NCBI GenBank assembly: GCA_023957315.1
Contig: JAMLHE010000002.1
Span: forward strand, 124,001-188,000
Origin: Candidatus Kapaibacterium sp.
GTDB taxonomy: Bacteria > Bacteroidota > Ignavibacteria > Kapaibacteriales > UBA2268
Direction: 5' to 3'
DNA length: 64,000 nucleotides
Of this stretch, positions 45,662-53,662 are shown piece by piece. The notes below the pieces were generated by a model. That model made no database searches. It saw only the letters and a list, made by a program, of their open reading frames with translations, and was not told the DNA's origin. The first letter of the stretch is position 1. Every line of letters starts with the position of its first letter. Made by a program: the position numbers and the translations under genes.

Positions 45662-46008
45662 TGCCTCTTTTCTTATTATCATTATCAACATAATATTTTA
45701 TTTACCTTCTTGTTTTTATAATAATAAGAACCGTTGAAAAGTTGATAATTAGAATTTGGAAATTTATAAGTTCGTTTATTTTTGAATATTTACAAAAGCG
45801 ATTTAGGGAACTTTTGATGTTGACAATTTTGTGGAAAGTTTAGTATTATTAACACTTTTGTTAGAAAGTATAATTATCCACAGTGAAACTCGATTTTCCA
45901 CATTGTAGAATTGAAAAATTTGGGATAAAATAAAGCCGACTTTAGACAGTTTGTTAATTTATAGTATTGAGATGTTGAAAAATTTTGTAAAAATAAACTG
46001 ATAAAAAG
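45662..46008. other. AT-rich intergenic region with DnaA-box-like cluster
   Basis: This 347-bp gap between serS and rpiB has no ORF with coding character. It holds TTATCAACA (45682-45690), TGTGGAAAG (45830-45838, reverse of CTTTCCACA), the consensus DnaA box TTATCCACA (45874-45882) and TTTTCCACA (45894-45902). A promoter-like TTTG-N18-TATTTTTG lies at 45755-45784. An origin or a DnaA-regulated leader is possible; gene orientation around it (plus on the left, mostly minus on the right) argues against a bidirectional origin. Confidence 0.4.
45755..45784 (+). promoter_or_regulatory. Bacteroidota-type promoter upstream of rpiB
   Basis: TTTG at 45755-45758 and TATTTTTG at 45777-45784 with 18 bp between them fit the -33/-7 pattern. 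The transcript would carry a ~220-nt leader crossing the DnaA-box-like cluster before rpiB. Confidence 0.45.
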
Positions 46009-46449
46009 ATGAAATTATCAATCGGTTCCGACCACGCAGGATATGATTTAAAAAAAGAAATTATATCATTTTTGCAATCAAAAGGTCACGAAGTTATAGA
46101 TTATGGAGTGAAATCTCCCGATAGCGTTGATTATCCGGATTTCGCTATCGCAGTATCCGATTCGGTTGCAACGAAGAATTCAGAATTTGGGATTTTGATT
46201 TGCGGCACAGGCACAGGAATGGCTATTACTGCCAATAAAGTTAGGGGAATCAGAGCAGCGAATTGTTTGACACCGGAAATGGCAGAACTCGCCCGACAAC
46301 ATAATAATGCGAATGTATTATGTATGGGTGCGAGATTAATAAATTCGGAAAACGCAATGGAAATCACGGAGAAATTTATAGCGACTAATTTTGAAGCCGG
46401 CAGACATGAGCTGAGAGTTTTAAAGATTCATTCTCTTACAGGGCTGTAA
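46009..46449 (+). CDS. rpiB: Ribose-5-phosphate isomerase B
   Basis: Interconverts ribulose-5-phosphate and ribose-5-phosphate. The RpiB/LacAB fold is marked by IGSDHAGYDLKKEI at the N-terminus, YPDFAIAV, the anion-hole and catalytic loop LICGTGTGMAITANKV around residue 65-80 with Cys, and RAANCLTPEMAELARQHNNANVLCMGARLI. Length 146 is normal. The 3' end overlaps the convergent flavodoxin-like gene by 14 bp. Confidence 0.95.
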   Translation: MKLSIGSDHAGYDLKKEIISFLQSKGHEVIDYGVKSPDSVDYPDFAIAVSDSVATKNSEFGILICGTGTGMAITANKVRGIRAANCLTPEMAELARQHNNANVLCMGARLINSENAMEITEKFIATNFEAGRHELRVLKIHSLTGL

Positions 46450-47023
46450 TTTCTTCGCTTAGTTTGTCGAGCATGTCGTCAATTCGTTCCGAAATATAAG
46501 TATCATCGGCGTTAGAATCAATCAATTCAACGCTCGAAAATTTCTTGTCGAATAAAATGCTGACTGATTCGAGATGCTCGGCAACTTTTTCGGCTGAATC
46601 TTTGAAATTTGCATCATAAAGGACTATTCCGGCAATCTTGCCGTTAAGTTTGAAATCAGGTGCGGAGCTGAAATCCATACCATTATCTAAGAAATAGATT
46701 GGCTGGAACAAAGGTTCCATTCTATCCAAAAGATTTCGGAGATAAGTCAAGGATTCAATATCTTCCACTTTGAGTGCAAAAAACCAAATGTCACTTTCCT
46801 TGAAAAAGGGATACATTTTGTTCATATCGTCATCGCATCTGCATTTATCGTCATATTGGTAGGAATACTGTGCAGTGCAACTGTAGCAGGGTTTGATATC
46901 CAAATCGCGAATTGTAAATTTGTTAATTTCAGCTGTTGGTCCCAACTTTTCTATCATCAAATCGAAAGCCTTGTCTAAACGCACATCCCCTGCACTACTA
47001 CAATTCAGAGCTAAAAAATTCAT
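46436..47023 (-). CDS. Flavodoxin-fold NADPH-dependent FMN reductase-like protein
   Basis: A 195-residue protein of the flavodoxin-like iron-sulfur/NADPH-FMN reductase class. An N-terminal strand FLALNCSSAG opens the FMN phosphate loop. The stretch DIKPCYSCTAQYSYQYDDKCRCDDDM carries a CxxC plus CxC pattern as in multimeric flavodoxin (WrbA-like or iron-sulfur flavoprotein) relatives. WFFALKVEDIESL sits where the family has the isoalloxazine-contacting loop. Substrate unknown. The stop overlaps rpiB at the 3' end. Confidence 0.75.
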   Translation of the reverse strand: MNFLALNCSSAGDVRLDKAFDLMIEKLGPTAEINKFTIRDLDIKPCYSCTAQYSYQYDDKCRCDDDMNKMYPFFKESDIWFFALKVEDIESLTYLRNLLDRMEPLFQPIYFLDNGMDFSSAPDFKLNGKIAGIVLYDANFKDSAEKVAEHLESVSILFDKKFSSVELIDSNADDTYISERIDDMLDKLSEEITAL

Positions 47024-47122
47024 CTATCTGACCCAATGCGAAATTAACAAAATATAGATTATTAACTGCTATTCGGGGATTTTATTGCATGGATGAGAGA
47101 GGATTTATCCCCCTTCAGATTT

Positions 47123-47177
47123 TGTAGGGATAGAACATCGTTCTGTCCAAAACATAGCCCATGAATTTATTCTTGGG
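47123..47177 (+). repeat. Dispersed 55-bp repeat, copy A
   Basis: Begins TGTAGGGATAGAAC and ends near TTTATTCTTGGG; it shares all but about six of 55 positions with copy B at 47301. It has an inner palindrome (AGAAC-atc-GTTCT) followed by the hairpin-forming ACATAGCCCA element also found at 49418 and 49533. Confidence 0.8.
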
Positions 47178-47300
47178 GAATGAAAAATGACTTTATAAAT
47201 TAATTCATCCGATGACTCCAAGTTCACAAGTGCGGCACATTTGTTAAAGAGATAATTCATCTGTTGAATTCAAGTCATCGGATGAATATTGAGCCTGAAA

Positions 47301-47355
47301 TGTAGGGACAGAACAGCGTACTGTCCAAAACATAGCCCACGAATTTATTCTAGGG
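47301..47355 (+). repeat. Dispersed 55-bp repeat, copy B
   Basis: Begins TGTAGGGACAGAAC and ends TTTATTCTAGGG; same layout as copy A, 178 bp further on. The inner palindrome here is GGACAG-N9-CTGTCC. Confidence 0.8.
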
Positions 47356-47379
47356 TGCGAGGAAACGTTTATCCGTGTT

Positions 47380-47467
47380 AATCTCGAAGAGATTGAATGT
47401 AAATAGCCCCGTATGAAATGCGGGGAAAGAAATCGCGACATATTCAACAATCCTGAAGGGATTGAAT
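47380..47467. repeat. Cluster of three GAA-triloop hairpins
   Basis: Three short hairpins follow one another: AATCTC-gaa-GAGATT (47380-47394), CCCCGTAT-gaa-ATGCGGGG (47407-47425, one G-U) and AATCCT-gaa-GGGATT (47449-47463, one G-U), the last nested inside ATTCAA/TTGAAT arms. All have the same GAA loop. A fourth weak pair AGTAT/ATACT follows at 47480-47496. It resembles a REP-like or structured non-coding element. Confidence 0.6.
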
Positions 47468-47733
47468 AGCTATAACAAAAGTATACCGGAGATACTCGTC
47501 CTGTCTGTTGTTACAATTGACAGCTGAAAAAAACATGTTTCCCTTCATTGTAACATAAAGAATGAAAATATTTTAAATTTTTTGAAAATATTTTCATTTT
47601 TTTTGTTGGAAATAAGAAAATTATTTTTTAAGTTAGCATTGTACAAATATACAAAATGAAAATTTGATGTTGAAAATGTATGACATAGGGATTTATACAG
47701 AGCTACAGCGGAGTAACAAGAATTTATATTTTG

Positions 47734-47741
47734 TATTTTTG
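47734..47741 (+). promoter_or_regulatory. -7 element upstream of octaheme cytochrome
   Basis: TATTTTTG fits TAnnTTTG and would start transcription near 47748, about 93 bp before the chosen ATG at 47841. No good -33 TTTG is seen. Confidence 0.4.
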
Positions 47742-47840
47742 TAAGGTTTAGAAATGATTATATAATTGGGTTCTATAATCATTTTAAAATATACATTATA
47801 GTTAAATATTAATTTAATGAACCCTAAATTTGGAGTTGTT

Positions 47841-49337
47841 ATGTTAAAAAGATTACTTCTCTCTTTTGCTATATTTTCTTTAGGCTATACTTTTATGTTA
47901 GCCCAAGAATTTGCCGGCAGTGAATCCTGTAAAAACTGCCACCCTAATGCATATACTCATTGGAAACAATCTGGACATCCATATAAAATTCAAAAATTGG
48001 ATGGGACAAATGGGCCAACTTACCCGGTCCTATCTGCTGAAAAGAAAATAGGAAGCCAGATTAACTATGTCCTGGAAAGTGGTGTCCCACATCCACCAGA
48101 AGGATTAAATTGGAGTGATATTGGTTTTGTCCTTGGTGGGTATTGGTCAAACGCTCGCTTCTTAGATTTGGAAGGATACTTAATTTGGGGTCCAAAACGC
48201 CAATATAACCTTGCTACTAAAAGATGGGTACAATACACTCAAGCCGAACCCGGTAAGACTACATATTCTTACAATTGCTACCGCTGCCATACAACCGGAC
48301 CAAGCAGAGATAAAACACCTGAATTTGAGGCTTATCCGGGAATCCAAGGTAGCTGGGCTGAAGCTGGAATAGGATGTGAAGGATGTCATGGACCATCGAA
48401 ATCTCATGTATCAAGTCCAAGCTCAAAACCAACTACAAACCGCGATTGTCTCCCTTGTCATGCCCGTGACAGAGACTTTGAAACAACTACTTACACATGG
48501 AATAAAAGAGTTGAATGGCAACCTAGAACTGTTAATGAGGTGCCAACCGGATTTGTCCGTCATCGCGAACAAGGTGATATGCTACTCGCTTCTAAACACG
48601 GTGCTATGGGCTTCGACTGTGCTACGTGCCATGATGCACATAAAGGCGTATATTTTAATATAGGTGGAATTAAACCAAGTGCAAGCTGTGAAAATTGTCA
48701 TACTAATAAACATATTACAGGACATGAATTTTCAAAAACAAATGCGTCTTGTATAGATTGCCACATGCCAAAAGGCGCAAGAAATGGTGATCAGTTGGGT
48801 CCTTATGTGTCAGAACAAAGTTTGCATTTCTTTAAAATACTGACAGATCCTATCACAATGTTTGATAACCTGGAAGATATTTCAAATACAGCGACTCCGC
48901 CGAAAACTTATAAATTCATAAAAGTTGATGACAAGGGCATGTCCGGTTCAACTCTTGAATATTCATGCTTGCAATGCCACACAACAAAAGATGTGCAATG
49001 GGCTTCAACTCATGCTAAGGGCATTCATACAAATGGTATCACTCATGTTAATAATGCAAGTGGAATACCATCTGCTTATACCATGAGTCAGAACTATCCA
49101 AATCCTTTCACATCATCAACAACGATTAAATTTGCTTTACCAAGTGCTTCAAATGTTACTTTAAATGTTTATAATGCACAAGGTTCTTTAGTATCAGTTA
49201 TAGTCAATAATGTTTGGATGAATAGTGGATACCATGAAGTTACCTATAATGCAAAGGGCTTACCAAGCGGCGTCTATATTTATAGTATCCAAGCCGAAAA
49301 CTTTGGATTTTCAAGAAAAATGATTCTAAATTTATAA
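47841..49337 (+). CDS. Octaheme cytochrome c with T9SS sorting domain
   Basis: Exported multiheme cytochrome c of ~498 residues. The start is the ATG at 47841, preceded by GGAG; an upstream ATG at 47817 lacks one. The signal peptide is followed by predicted cut MLA|QEF, leaving Gln. Eight CxxCH motifs can be counted: CKNCH, CYRCH, CEGCH, CLPCH, CATCH, CENCH, CIDCH, CLQCH. The first part fits the cytochrome c554-like pattern. The last ~80 residues are a T9SS type A domain (SQNYPNPFTSSTTIKF, LPSGVYIYSI, SRKMILNL). Secretion to the surface would place hemes outside the outer membrane, suggesting extracellular electron transfer or an oxidoreductase. Hairpin repeats flank it. Confidence 0.88.
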   Translation: MLKRLLLSFAIFSLGYTFMLAQEFAGSESCKNCHPNAYTHWKQSGHPYKIQKLDGTNGPTYPVLSAEKKIGSQINYVLESGVPHPPEGLNWSDIGFVLGGYWSNARFLDLEGYLIWGPKRQYNLATKRWVQYTQAEPGKTTYSYNCYRCHTTGPSRDKTPEFEAYPGIQGSWAEAGIGCEGCHGPSKSHVSSPSSKPTTNRDCLPCHARDRDFETTTYTWNKRVEWQPRTVNEVPTGFVRHREQGDMLLASKHGAMGFDCATCHDAHKGVYFNIGGIKPSASCENCHTNKHITGHEFSKTNASCIDCHMPKGARNGDQLGPYVSEQSLHFFKILTDPITMFDNLEDISNTATPPKTYKFIKVDDKGMSGSTLEYSCLQCHTTKDVQWASTHAKGIHTNGITHVNNASGIPSAYTMSQNYPNPFTSSTTIKFALPSASNVTLNVYNAQGSLVSVIVNNVWMNSGYHEVTYNAKGLPSGVYIYSIQAENFGFSRKMILNL

Positions 49338-49354
49338 CTTAGAAATTAATGATT

Positions 49355-49390
49355 AAAAGGGGGACGCAAATTATTGCTTCTCCCTTTTTT
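49355..49390 (+). terminator. Terminator of the octaheme cytochrome gene
   Basis: AAAAGGG (49355-49361) pairs with CCCTTTT in 49382-49388, followed by more T residues, 18 bp past the cytochrome stop. The loop is about 20 nt. Confidence 0.65.
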
Positions 49391-49417
49391 GTTTGTGTCT
49401 CGTCTTGAATTTACAAC

Positions 49418-49442
49418 CATAGCCCACGGTTTCAACCGTGGG
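49418..49442 (+). repeat. CATAGCCCACG hairpin repeat, copy C
   Basis: CATAGC precedes a perfect stem CCCACGGTT-tc-AACCGTGGG (49423-49442). It shares its start with the 3' part of the 55-bp repeats at 47123 and 47301. Confidence 0.7.
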
Positions 49443-49486
49443 AAAAGAAAAGTCAATCCGCCCCGCCCGATTCGCACCCCATCGCA

Positions 49487-49505
49487 CCCTTCGACAAGCT
49501 CAGGG
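49487..49505. repeat. Short dispersed element CCCTTCGACAAGCTCAGGG
   Basis: A 19-base word common as a dispersed intergenic element in many bacterial genomes and known from FCB genomes. It sits between two hairpin repeats of the CATAGCCCACG family. Confidence 0.5.
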
Positions 49506-49532
49506 AGTGATTGTCGCGTTATAAAAAAAATA

Positions 49533-49600
49533 CCCACGAATAAATTCGTGGGCTATGTTTGGCAATGTTTTTTGGGACGAGCCAGTATATCGTCCTAAAA
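49533..49600 (-). repeat. CATAGCCCACG hairpin repeat, copy D (inverted)
   Basis: CCCACGAAT-aa-ATTCGTGGG (49533-49552) is a perfect 9-bp stem. Read on the minus strand, the element continues the same pattern as copies A and B (CGTCCC-N15-AAACATAGCCCACGAATTTATT), with a degenerate inner part. Orientation is opposite to copies A-C. Confidence 0.65.
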
Positions 49601-49662
49601 TAAATTGTAGTTATGGCGGATACCTTGATGAGGCGTACAGATTACATGTCATAGAATAAAGT

Positions 49663-49974
49663 TTAACTTATAACAATAGCACTTTTTTCAATCTCATCGA
49701 TAAATGGGTCGCCTTCCTGATAATCTTCATATGAGTATGTTCTCACATGTATCTTATCGTAGTCAATCAACTCTTGAGCAAATAATTTGTAGTCAACAAA
49801 GCCTGCACCCTTAAAATTGGCTGAGACCAATAGCAAATCAATGTCAGAAAATTCATTTGCAGACCCTTTGGAGTAAGAGCCGAAGATTTTAGCAATTTTA
49901 ATATCTATGCCTTTGCTCTTTAGTTTGGCTACGAATTCAGAAGCATATTTTATGCAAAACTCGCGAGTAAACAT
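49663..49974 (-). CDS. MNT-type nucleotidyltransferase (antitoxin-like)
   Basis: Minimal nucleotidyltransferase of 103 residues. The family motif is plain: IFGSYSKGSANEFSDIDLLLVS, with the GS-x2-G turn and the catalytic Asp pair of SDIDL. In HEPN-MNT modules such proteins neutralise the HEPN partner, in characterised cases by adding AMP units. The upstream HEPN gene overlaps it by 25 bp, so the two are one operon. The dispensable, repeat-rich setting next to an IS remnant fits a mobile toxin-antitoxin pair. Confidence 0.85.
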   Translation of the reverse strand: MFTREFCIKYASEFVAKLKSKGIDIKIAKIFGSYSKGSANEFSDIDLLLVSANFKGAGFVDYKLFAQELIDYDKIHVRTYSYEDYQEGDPFIDEIEKSAIVIS

Positions 49975-50342
49975 GCTCTCACCTCTTTAAATCTTTCCAT
50001 TAGTTCATCAACATATTCATTGGCTAATAGCTTATGAACTTTTAATTTATAGTCCGGGTATCTCCCTTGAATCTGAAAATCATTCATAATAGTCAGAAAA
50101 ACAAGCTGGTCATCACTAAGTTCTGTTTCTGTCTGTTTAATTAGTGAAACCAAGTTGTGAATTTTCGGTGGAACAGAATTCTCATTATATCCCACCCAAT
50201 GAGCTTTTACTAATTTTTCAAGAGATAGATGAGCCAAGAACAAAGCGTGTAAATATTTCTTTGACTCAATCAAAAGCAAACAAACTTCATAATCTTCATT
50301 TGAAGCTTTTATCCAATACTCAATATGTTCCTTGATTTCCAT
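49950..50342 (-). CDS. HEPN-domain protein (toxin-like partner of MNT)
   Basis: A 130-residue all-helical HEPN protein. The first helix DYEVCLLLIESKKYLHALFLAHLSLEKLVKAHW is typical (only the family pattern is used here), followed by PPKIHNLVSL and the QGRYPDYKL motif of the PF05168-type HEPN group. The RNase-type R-x4-6-H motif of HepT-like toxins is not visible, so RNase activity is doubtful. It overlaps the MNT gene by 25 bp and precedes it in transcription. It may be a TA pair or another HEPN-MNT module with an unrelated substrate. Confidence 0.8.
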   Translation of the reverse strand: MEIKEHIEYWIKASNEDYEVCLLLIESKKYLHALFLAHLSLEKLVKAHWVGYNENSVPPKIHNLVSLIKQTETELSDDQLVFLTIMNDFQIQGRYPDYKLKVHKLLANEYVDELMERFKEVRACLLASFA

Positions 50343-50449
50343 TTGTTCAGAAACGATTTTATTCTAAATTATTATTTGTTTTTATGTACATCTTTAAAAA
50401 TGTGCAACAGCTTACCTCAACCCGACCAAAGAAAATCACCTCACCCAGA

Positions 50450-50472
50450 GAGGCTGTCTCACAAGGGCAGCC
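50450..50472 (+). repeat. IS left terminal inverted repeat
   Basis: Perfect 23-bp inverted match to the right end; starts GAGGCTGTCTC. Confidence 0.85.
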
Positions 50473-50639
50473 TCTTTGGCTTTCAATAAGGTGATAAAAT
50501 GGGACTAATTGTTATAATAAAGTATTCTAAATTTAATAATTGACTAGAAATGAGTATTATTCCATTTTTTGGTATGTTTTGATGCTAATTTGAGGCAATT
50601 TTGATGGGAAAGTGAGATATTTTGCTATTTTAAGCTACA

Positions 50640-52143
50640 AATTTGCTCAGATTGTGGGCTAGAGCCAATAGTCCAACTTCGATTTCTACTTTTCTTTGCC
50701 TTCAGTAAAAAAATCTTCTAAATTGTTTGTTGTGTTTGATATTGCCAAAAACCGCTTCCGGTTCAATTGGTCGTCGTTTTCGTTTTTTCACACCTTCATG
50801 ACTCATCAGTCGGGATTTTGCTTGCTCTCTTTAGTCGTTTTGCTTCTTGTTTATTTCTATCGTTCGATTGTCAGCTCCTACGTGACAAGCCGCTCGCAGC
50901 GAGCAAACTCGACGGTTTTGGCTCTATATCGGCTAACTATTTGTTTGTATCCGTTCAAAGTTATTTTCTTTCTCTCCGATATTTTCCATCACTTGACCCA
51001 TTGGGCAATAGTAACAGTCCTGTTCTTCGTTGTAATATAGATTGTCGGACTTGCTGATGTCTTTCTGCCACTTGCTTTTCTGCTCTTTATGAAAATAATT
51101 GTATTTGATATAGCTTTGATATTATTGTCTTCTGCATATTTAATTCTCATGACTCCCATAACCTGCATCAGCTGTGATTGAATTAGGATATTCACGATAT
51201 TGGCGTTTATATGATTCTATATGTTCAACAAATGTTGAAGTGTCTCCGGGTGTTTGATGAATGCTGTAATTGACCACTATTTGATTGTTTGTACTTATTT
51301 GCCAGTTGTAAGCAGCTTTTAGTTGTCCGTTTTGGTATGCGGTCTTCTTTCATTCGCATAAATACTGCATCAGGGTCGGTTTTTGAACAACTGTTGCGAC
51401 CGTTCATTTGCTTTTCGTATGTCATATTTCCTTAATTGTTCATGACCAAGTTTTCTTCACTCTTGTCAGTTTAGCGCGTACATTTTTATCAATCTTTTTT
51501 ACCAATACTTTATTTATTTCTTCTATTGTTTCAGTTATACTCTCGGGATTTATCTCTTCATAGCTCTGTGGTCGGACGCCCCGCATTTCTTCTGCGCTTA
51601 CCTGAAGTGCGTATTTCCACAATTCATTGACTTGTTGTAATATTTTTTCTTTACGGGTTCGGATATTTTTACCCCAAACAAAACTTATTGTTTGGCATTT
51701 GCTTCTATTTTTCGTGCCGTCTGTATATATATCTTTAATATCCAAAATTCCGGCTTCATGAAATAGCATTACTACTTTAGAGAATACTTCTTTCAAGCCG
51801 CTTGCCAAGCGTTTACTGCGGAAGCGATTGATTGTATTGTGATCCGGCTTTTGCATACCGCTTAGCCACATATAATGAATATTTTCTTGCACTAAATTTT
51901 CTATTCTTCGGCTTGAATAGACATTATTCATATAAGCATATACGAGTATTTTCAGAAGCATTCTCGGGCTGTAGCTGGTAGCTCCGCCACCGATGTAATT
52001 GTTTTCTTTATATCGCTTATATCAATTTCATCAATAATTTTATTTATTGTCCTAACAGGATGAGTTTCTTTAATCATTTCATCAAGAGATGGAGGTAGTA
52101 GAAACGCTTGTGATTGATTATAGTATTTAAACTTTGGTCTCAT
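50640..52143 (-). pseudogene. IS1182-family transposase, frameshifted
   Basis: Fragments in different minus-strand frames line up with one transposase. The N-terminus is at 52143 (FKYYNQSQAFLLPPSLDEMI). The frame changes near 52000, after which SPRMLLKILVYAYMNN is read, then KPDHNTINRFRSKRL and DIYTDGTKNRSK with the first catalytic Asp region. Frames change again near 51430 and 51340, where NGQLKAAYNWQISTNN and ITADAGYGS-like sequence follow in another frame. The C-terminus reads VGLLALAHNLSK near 50650. At least three shifts, so no active enzyme. No frameshift is evident in any other gene of the window, so real decay is more likely than assembly error. Confidence 0.82.
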
Positions 52144-52233
52144 TGCATCGCTAACTTATTGTTGATTACAACCGTTATGACGCCGATTTGTACCTAGTAT
52201 TTTCTCTTTTTTTTCCACAAAAATATAAAAAAT

Positions 52234-52256
52234 GGCTGCCCTTGTGAGACAGCCTC
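52234..52256 (-). repeat. IS right terminal inverted repeat
   Basis: Perfect inverted copy of 50450-50472, ending AGACAGCCTC. It lies 22 bp from the paaA stop. Confidence 0.85.
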
Positions 52257-52277
52257 AGAAAGACAGTTAAAATTCCC

Positions 52278-53216
52278 CTACTGCATATGCTTTTGGGCGT
52301 ATGCTTCGGCGGCTTGACGCACCCAATGACCTCGGTCGTGGGCTTCGTTTCGGGTTTTGAGGCGTTGCTTATTCAAAAAGCCGTTGCCTTTGATTACATT
52401 GAAAAATTCGTCCCAATTGATTGGTCCGTAGCTGTAAGTCTTGGTTTCGGGATGGAAAACGAGTTCCGGGTCGGGAATTGTCAAGCCGCGAGCTTCGGCT
52501 TGAGGCACAGTCATATTTATGAATTTTTGACGCAGCGATTCATTGCTTTCGGCTTTGATTTTCCATCGCAATGATTGCTCGCTATGGACAGAGTGCTTGT
52601 CGTCGGGTCCGAACATCTGAAGTGAGGGTCCCCACCAACGATTGAGTGCATCTTGAGCCATTTGCTTTTGCTCCGGCGTTCCGGCACATAATTCGGCGAT
52701 TAGCTCATAGCCTTGGCGATTATGGAAAGCCTCTTCCTTGCAAATTCGCACCATTGCCCGAGCGTACGGTCCGTACGAAGTCCGCATCAAGCTGACTTGG
52801 TTGACCATTGCCGCGCCGTCCACCAACCATCCGATGGCGCCAATGTCTGCCCAAGTGTGCGTCGGGTAATTAAAAATGCTGGAATATTTGGCTTTGCCGG
52901 TATGCAAATTATCGAGCAATTCCTCACGCGAGATGCCGAGAGTTTCGGCAGCGTTATAAAGGTAGAGCCCGTGTCCGGCTTCATCCTGGATTTTGGCAAG
53001 CAACACAAGTTTTCGGCGCAAACTGGGAGCACGAGTCAGCCAATTTCCTTCGGGAAGCATCCCCACAATTTCGCTGTGTGCGTGTTGGGAAATCATCCGT
53101 ATCAGATTTTTGCGGTATTCTTCCGGCATCCAATCTTTGGGTTCGATTTTTTCGCCTGCATTAATTCGAGCTTCAAATTCCTCGAGTTTTGCTTTGTCAT
53201 CCATAATTTTTTCCAT
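52278..53216 (-). CDS. paaA: 1,2-phenylacetyl-CoA epoxidase, catalytic subunit A
   Basis: Diiron oxygenase subunit that epoxidises the ring of phenylacetyl-CoA. The 312-residue ferritin-like protein shows metal-ligand helices with [32 protein letters not shown] and an earlier [38 protein letters not shown] and [11 protein letters not shown] are typical PaaA blocks. It is transcribed away from paaBCD, a divergent arrangement across 149 bp, unlike the usual paaABCDE operon. The Met at 53216 is used; a Met four codons later (53204) is an alternative. The IS remnant begins 22 bp downstream. Confidence 0.95.
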   Translation of the reverse strand: MEKIMDDKAKLEEFEARINAGEKIEPKDWMPEEYRKNLIRMISQHAHSEIVGMLPEGNWLTRAPSLRRKLVLLAKIQDEAGHGLYLYNAAETLGISREELLDNLHTGKAKYSSIFNYPTHTWADIGAIGWLVDGAAMVNQVSLMRTSYGPYARAMVRICKEEAFHNRQGYELIAELCAGTPEQKQMAQDALNRWWGPSLQMFGPDDKHSVHSEQSLRWKIKAESNESLRQKFINMTVPQAEARGLTIPDPELVFHPETKTYSYGPINWDEFFNVIKGNGFLNKQRLKTRNEAHDRGHWVRQAAEAYAQKHMQ

Positions 53217-53365
53217 TATTTTTTTAATTAGTCCATCATTACAATTAATTACGTCGAATCAAATATGTTAGTGTTGTATTAATTCGATATTTCACAAAGT
53301 AATAAATCCGACTATGACACGTAAAAGAAACTATCGAGTAAAAAATAATTAAAAACAGGTGAAAA

Positions 53366-53662
53366 ATGAGCAACGACACACAATGGAAACTTTGGGAAGT
53401 TTTCATACAACTGAAGACAGGCAAACCACACGAGCACGTAGGCAACGTACATGCGCCAGATGCCGAATTGGCAATCCAAAATGCGCGCGACGTTTACGCA
53501 CGTCGGGACAAACCCGTCAGCATTTGGGTAACTCCATCGGAATTGATTACGGCAACCGCTCCGCAGGACAATGAAGCCTTTTTCGATTCGATTGATGACA
53601 AGGTTTATCGCCACCCACAATTCTACAAAATCCCCAAAGGAGTAAACGTTGATGTCCACTGA
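53366..53662 (+). CDS. paaB: 1,2-phenylacetyl-CoA epoxidase subunit B
   Basis: Small 98-residue subunit of the PaaABC(E) complex, needed for assembly or activity but without catalytic metal. WKLWEVFIQLKTGKPHEHVGNVHAPDAELAIQNARDVYARR is the family pattern (used here in part), followed by SIWVTPSELITA. AGGTG lies upstream of the ATG. Its stop overlaps paaC by 11 bp. Confidence 0.95.
   Translation: MSNDTQWKLWEVFIQLKTGKPHEHVGNVHAPDAELAIQNARDVYARRDKPVSIWVTPSELITATAPQDNEAFFDSIDDKVYRHPQFYKIPKGVNVDVH

Larger units (their letters stand above)
47024..47840. other. Repeat-rich gene-free region before the octaheme cytochrome
   Basis: An 817-bp gap without a credible gene. It contains two copies of a 55-bp dispersed repeat, three GAA-loop hairpins, a 9-bp inverted repeat at 47509-47555 and a very AT-rich stretch (47560-47680) with the palindrome GAAAATATTTTC. 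A -7-like TATTTTTG at 47734-47741 precedes the cytochrome gene. No tRNA or CRISPR is present. Confidence 0.6.
49338..49662. other. Intergenic repeat region downstream of the cytochrome
   Basis: A 325-bp gap with no gene. It is nearly filled by a terminator, two hairpin repeats of one family in opposite orientation and a dispersed 19-bp word between them. Confidence 0.6.
50450..52255. mobile_element. Decayed IS1182-like insertion sequence
   Basis: An element of about 1.8 kb bounded by 23-bp perfect terminal inverted repeats, at 50450-50472 (starting GAGGCTGTCTCACAAG) and 52234-52256 (the reverse complement, ending AGACAGCCTC). The 4 bp CAGA precede the left end and follow the right end if the right end is placed at 52255, a possible target duplication. 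Inside is a frameshifted transposase on the minus strand. It sits 22 bp downstream of paaA and does not interrupt a recognised gene. Ends are intact but the transposase is broken, so movement would need a transposase supplied elsewhere. Confidence 0.85.

Noticed and set aside
45662-46008. Firm oriC call
   Set aside because: DnaA-box-like words are present, but gene polarity is opposite to expectation and dnaA is absent.
47380-47467. CRISPR array
   Set aside because: The repeated units are hairpins of differing sequence, with no regular spacer length and no cas genes.
50696-51057. Plus-strand open frames in the IS
   Set aside because: They are the antisense of the transposase C-terminus; the minus strand reads VGLLALAHNLSK, a transposase end.
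53254-53287. Definite operator between paaA and paaBCD
   Set aside because: The inverted repeat has only 6-bp arms 22 bp apart, which is too weak by itself.
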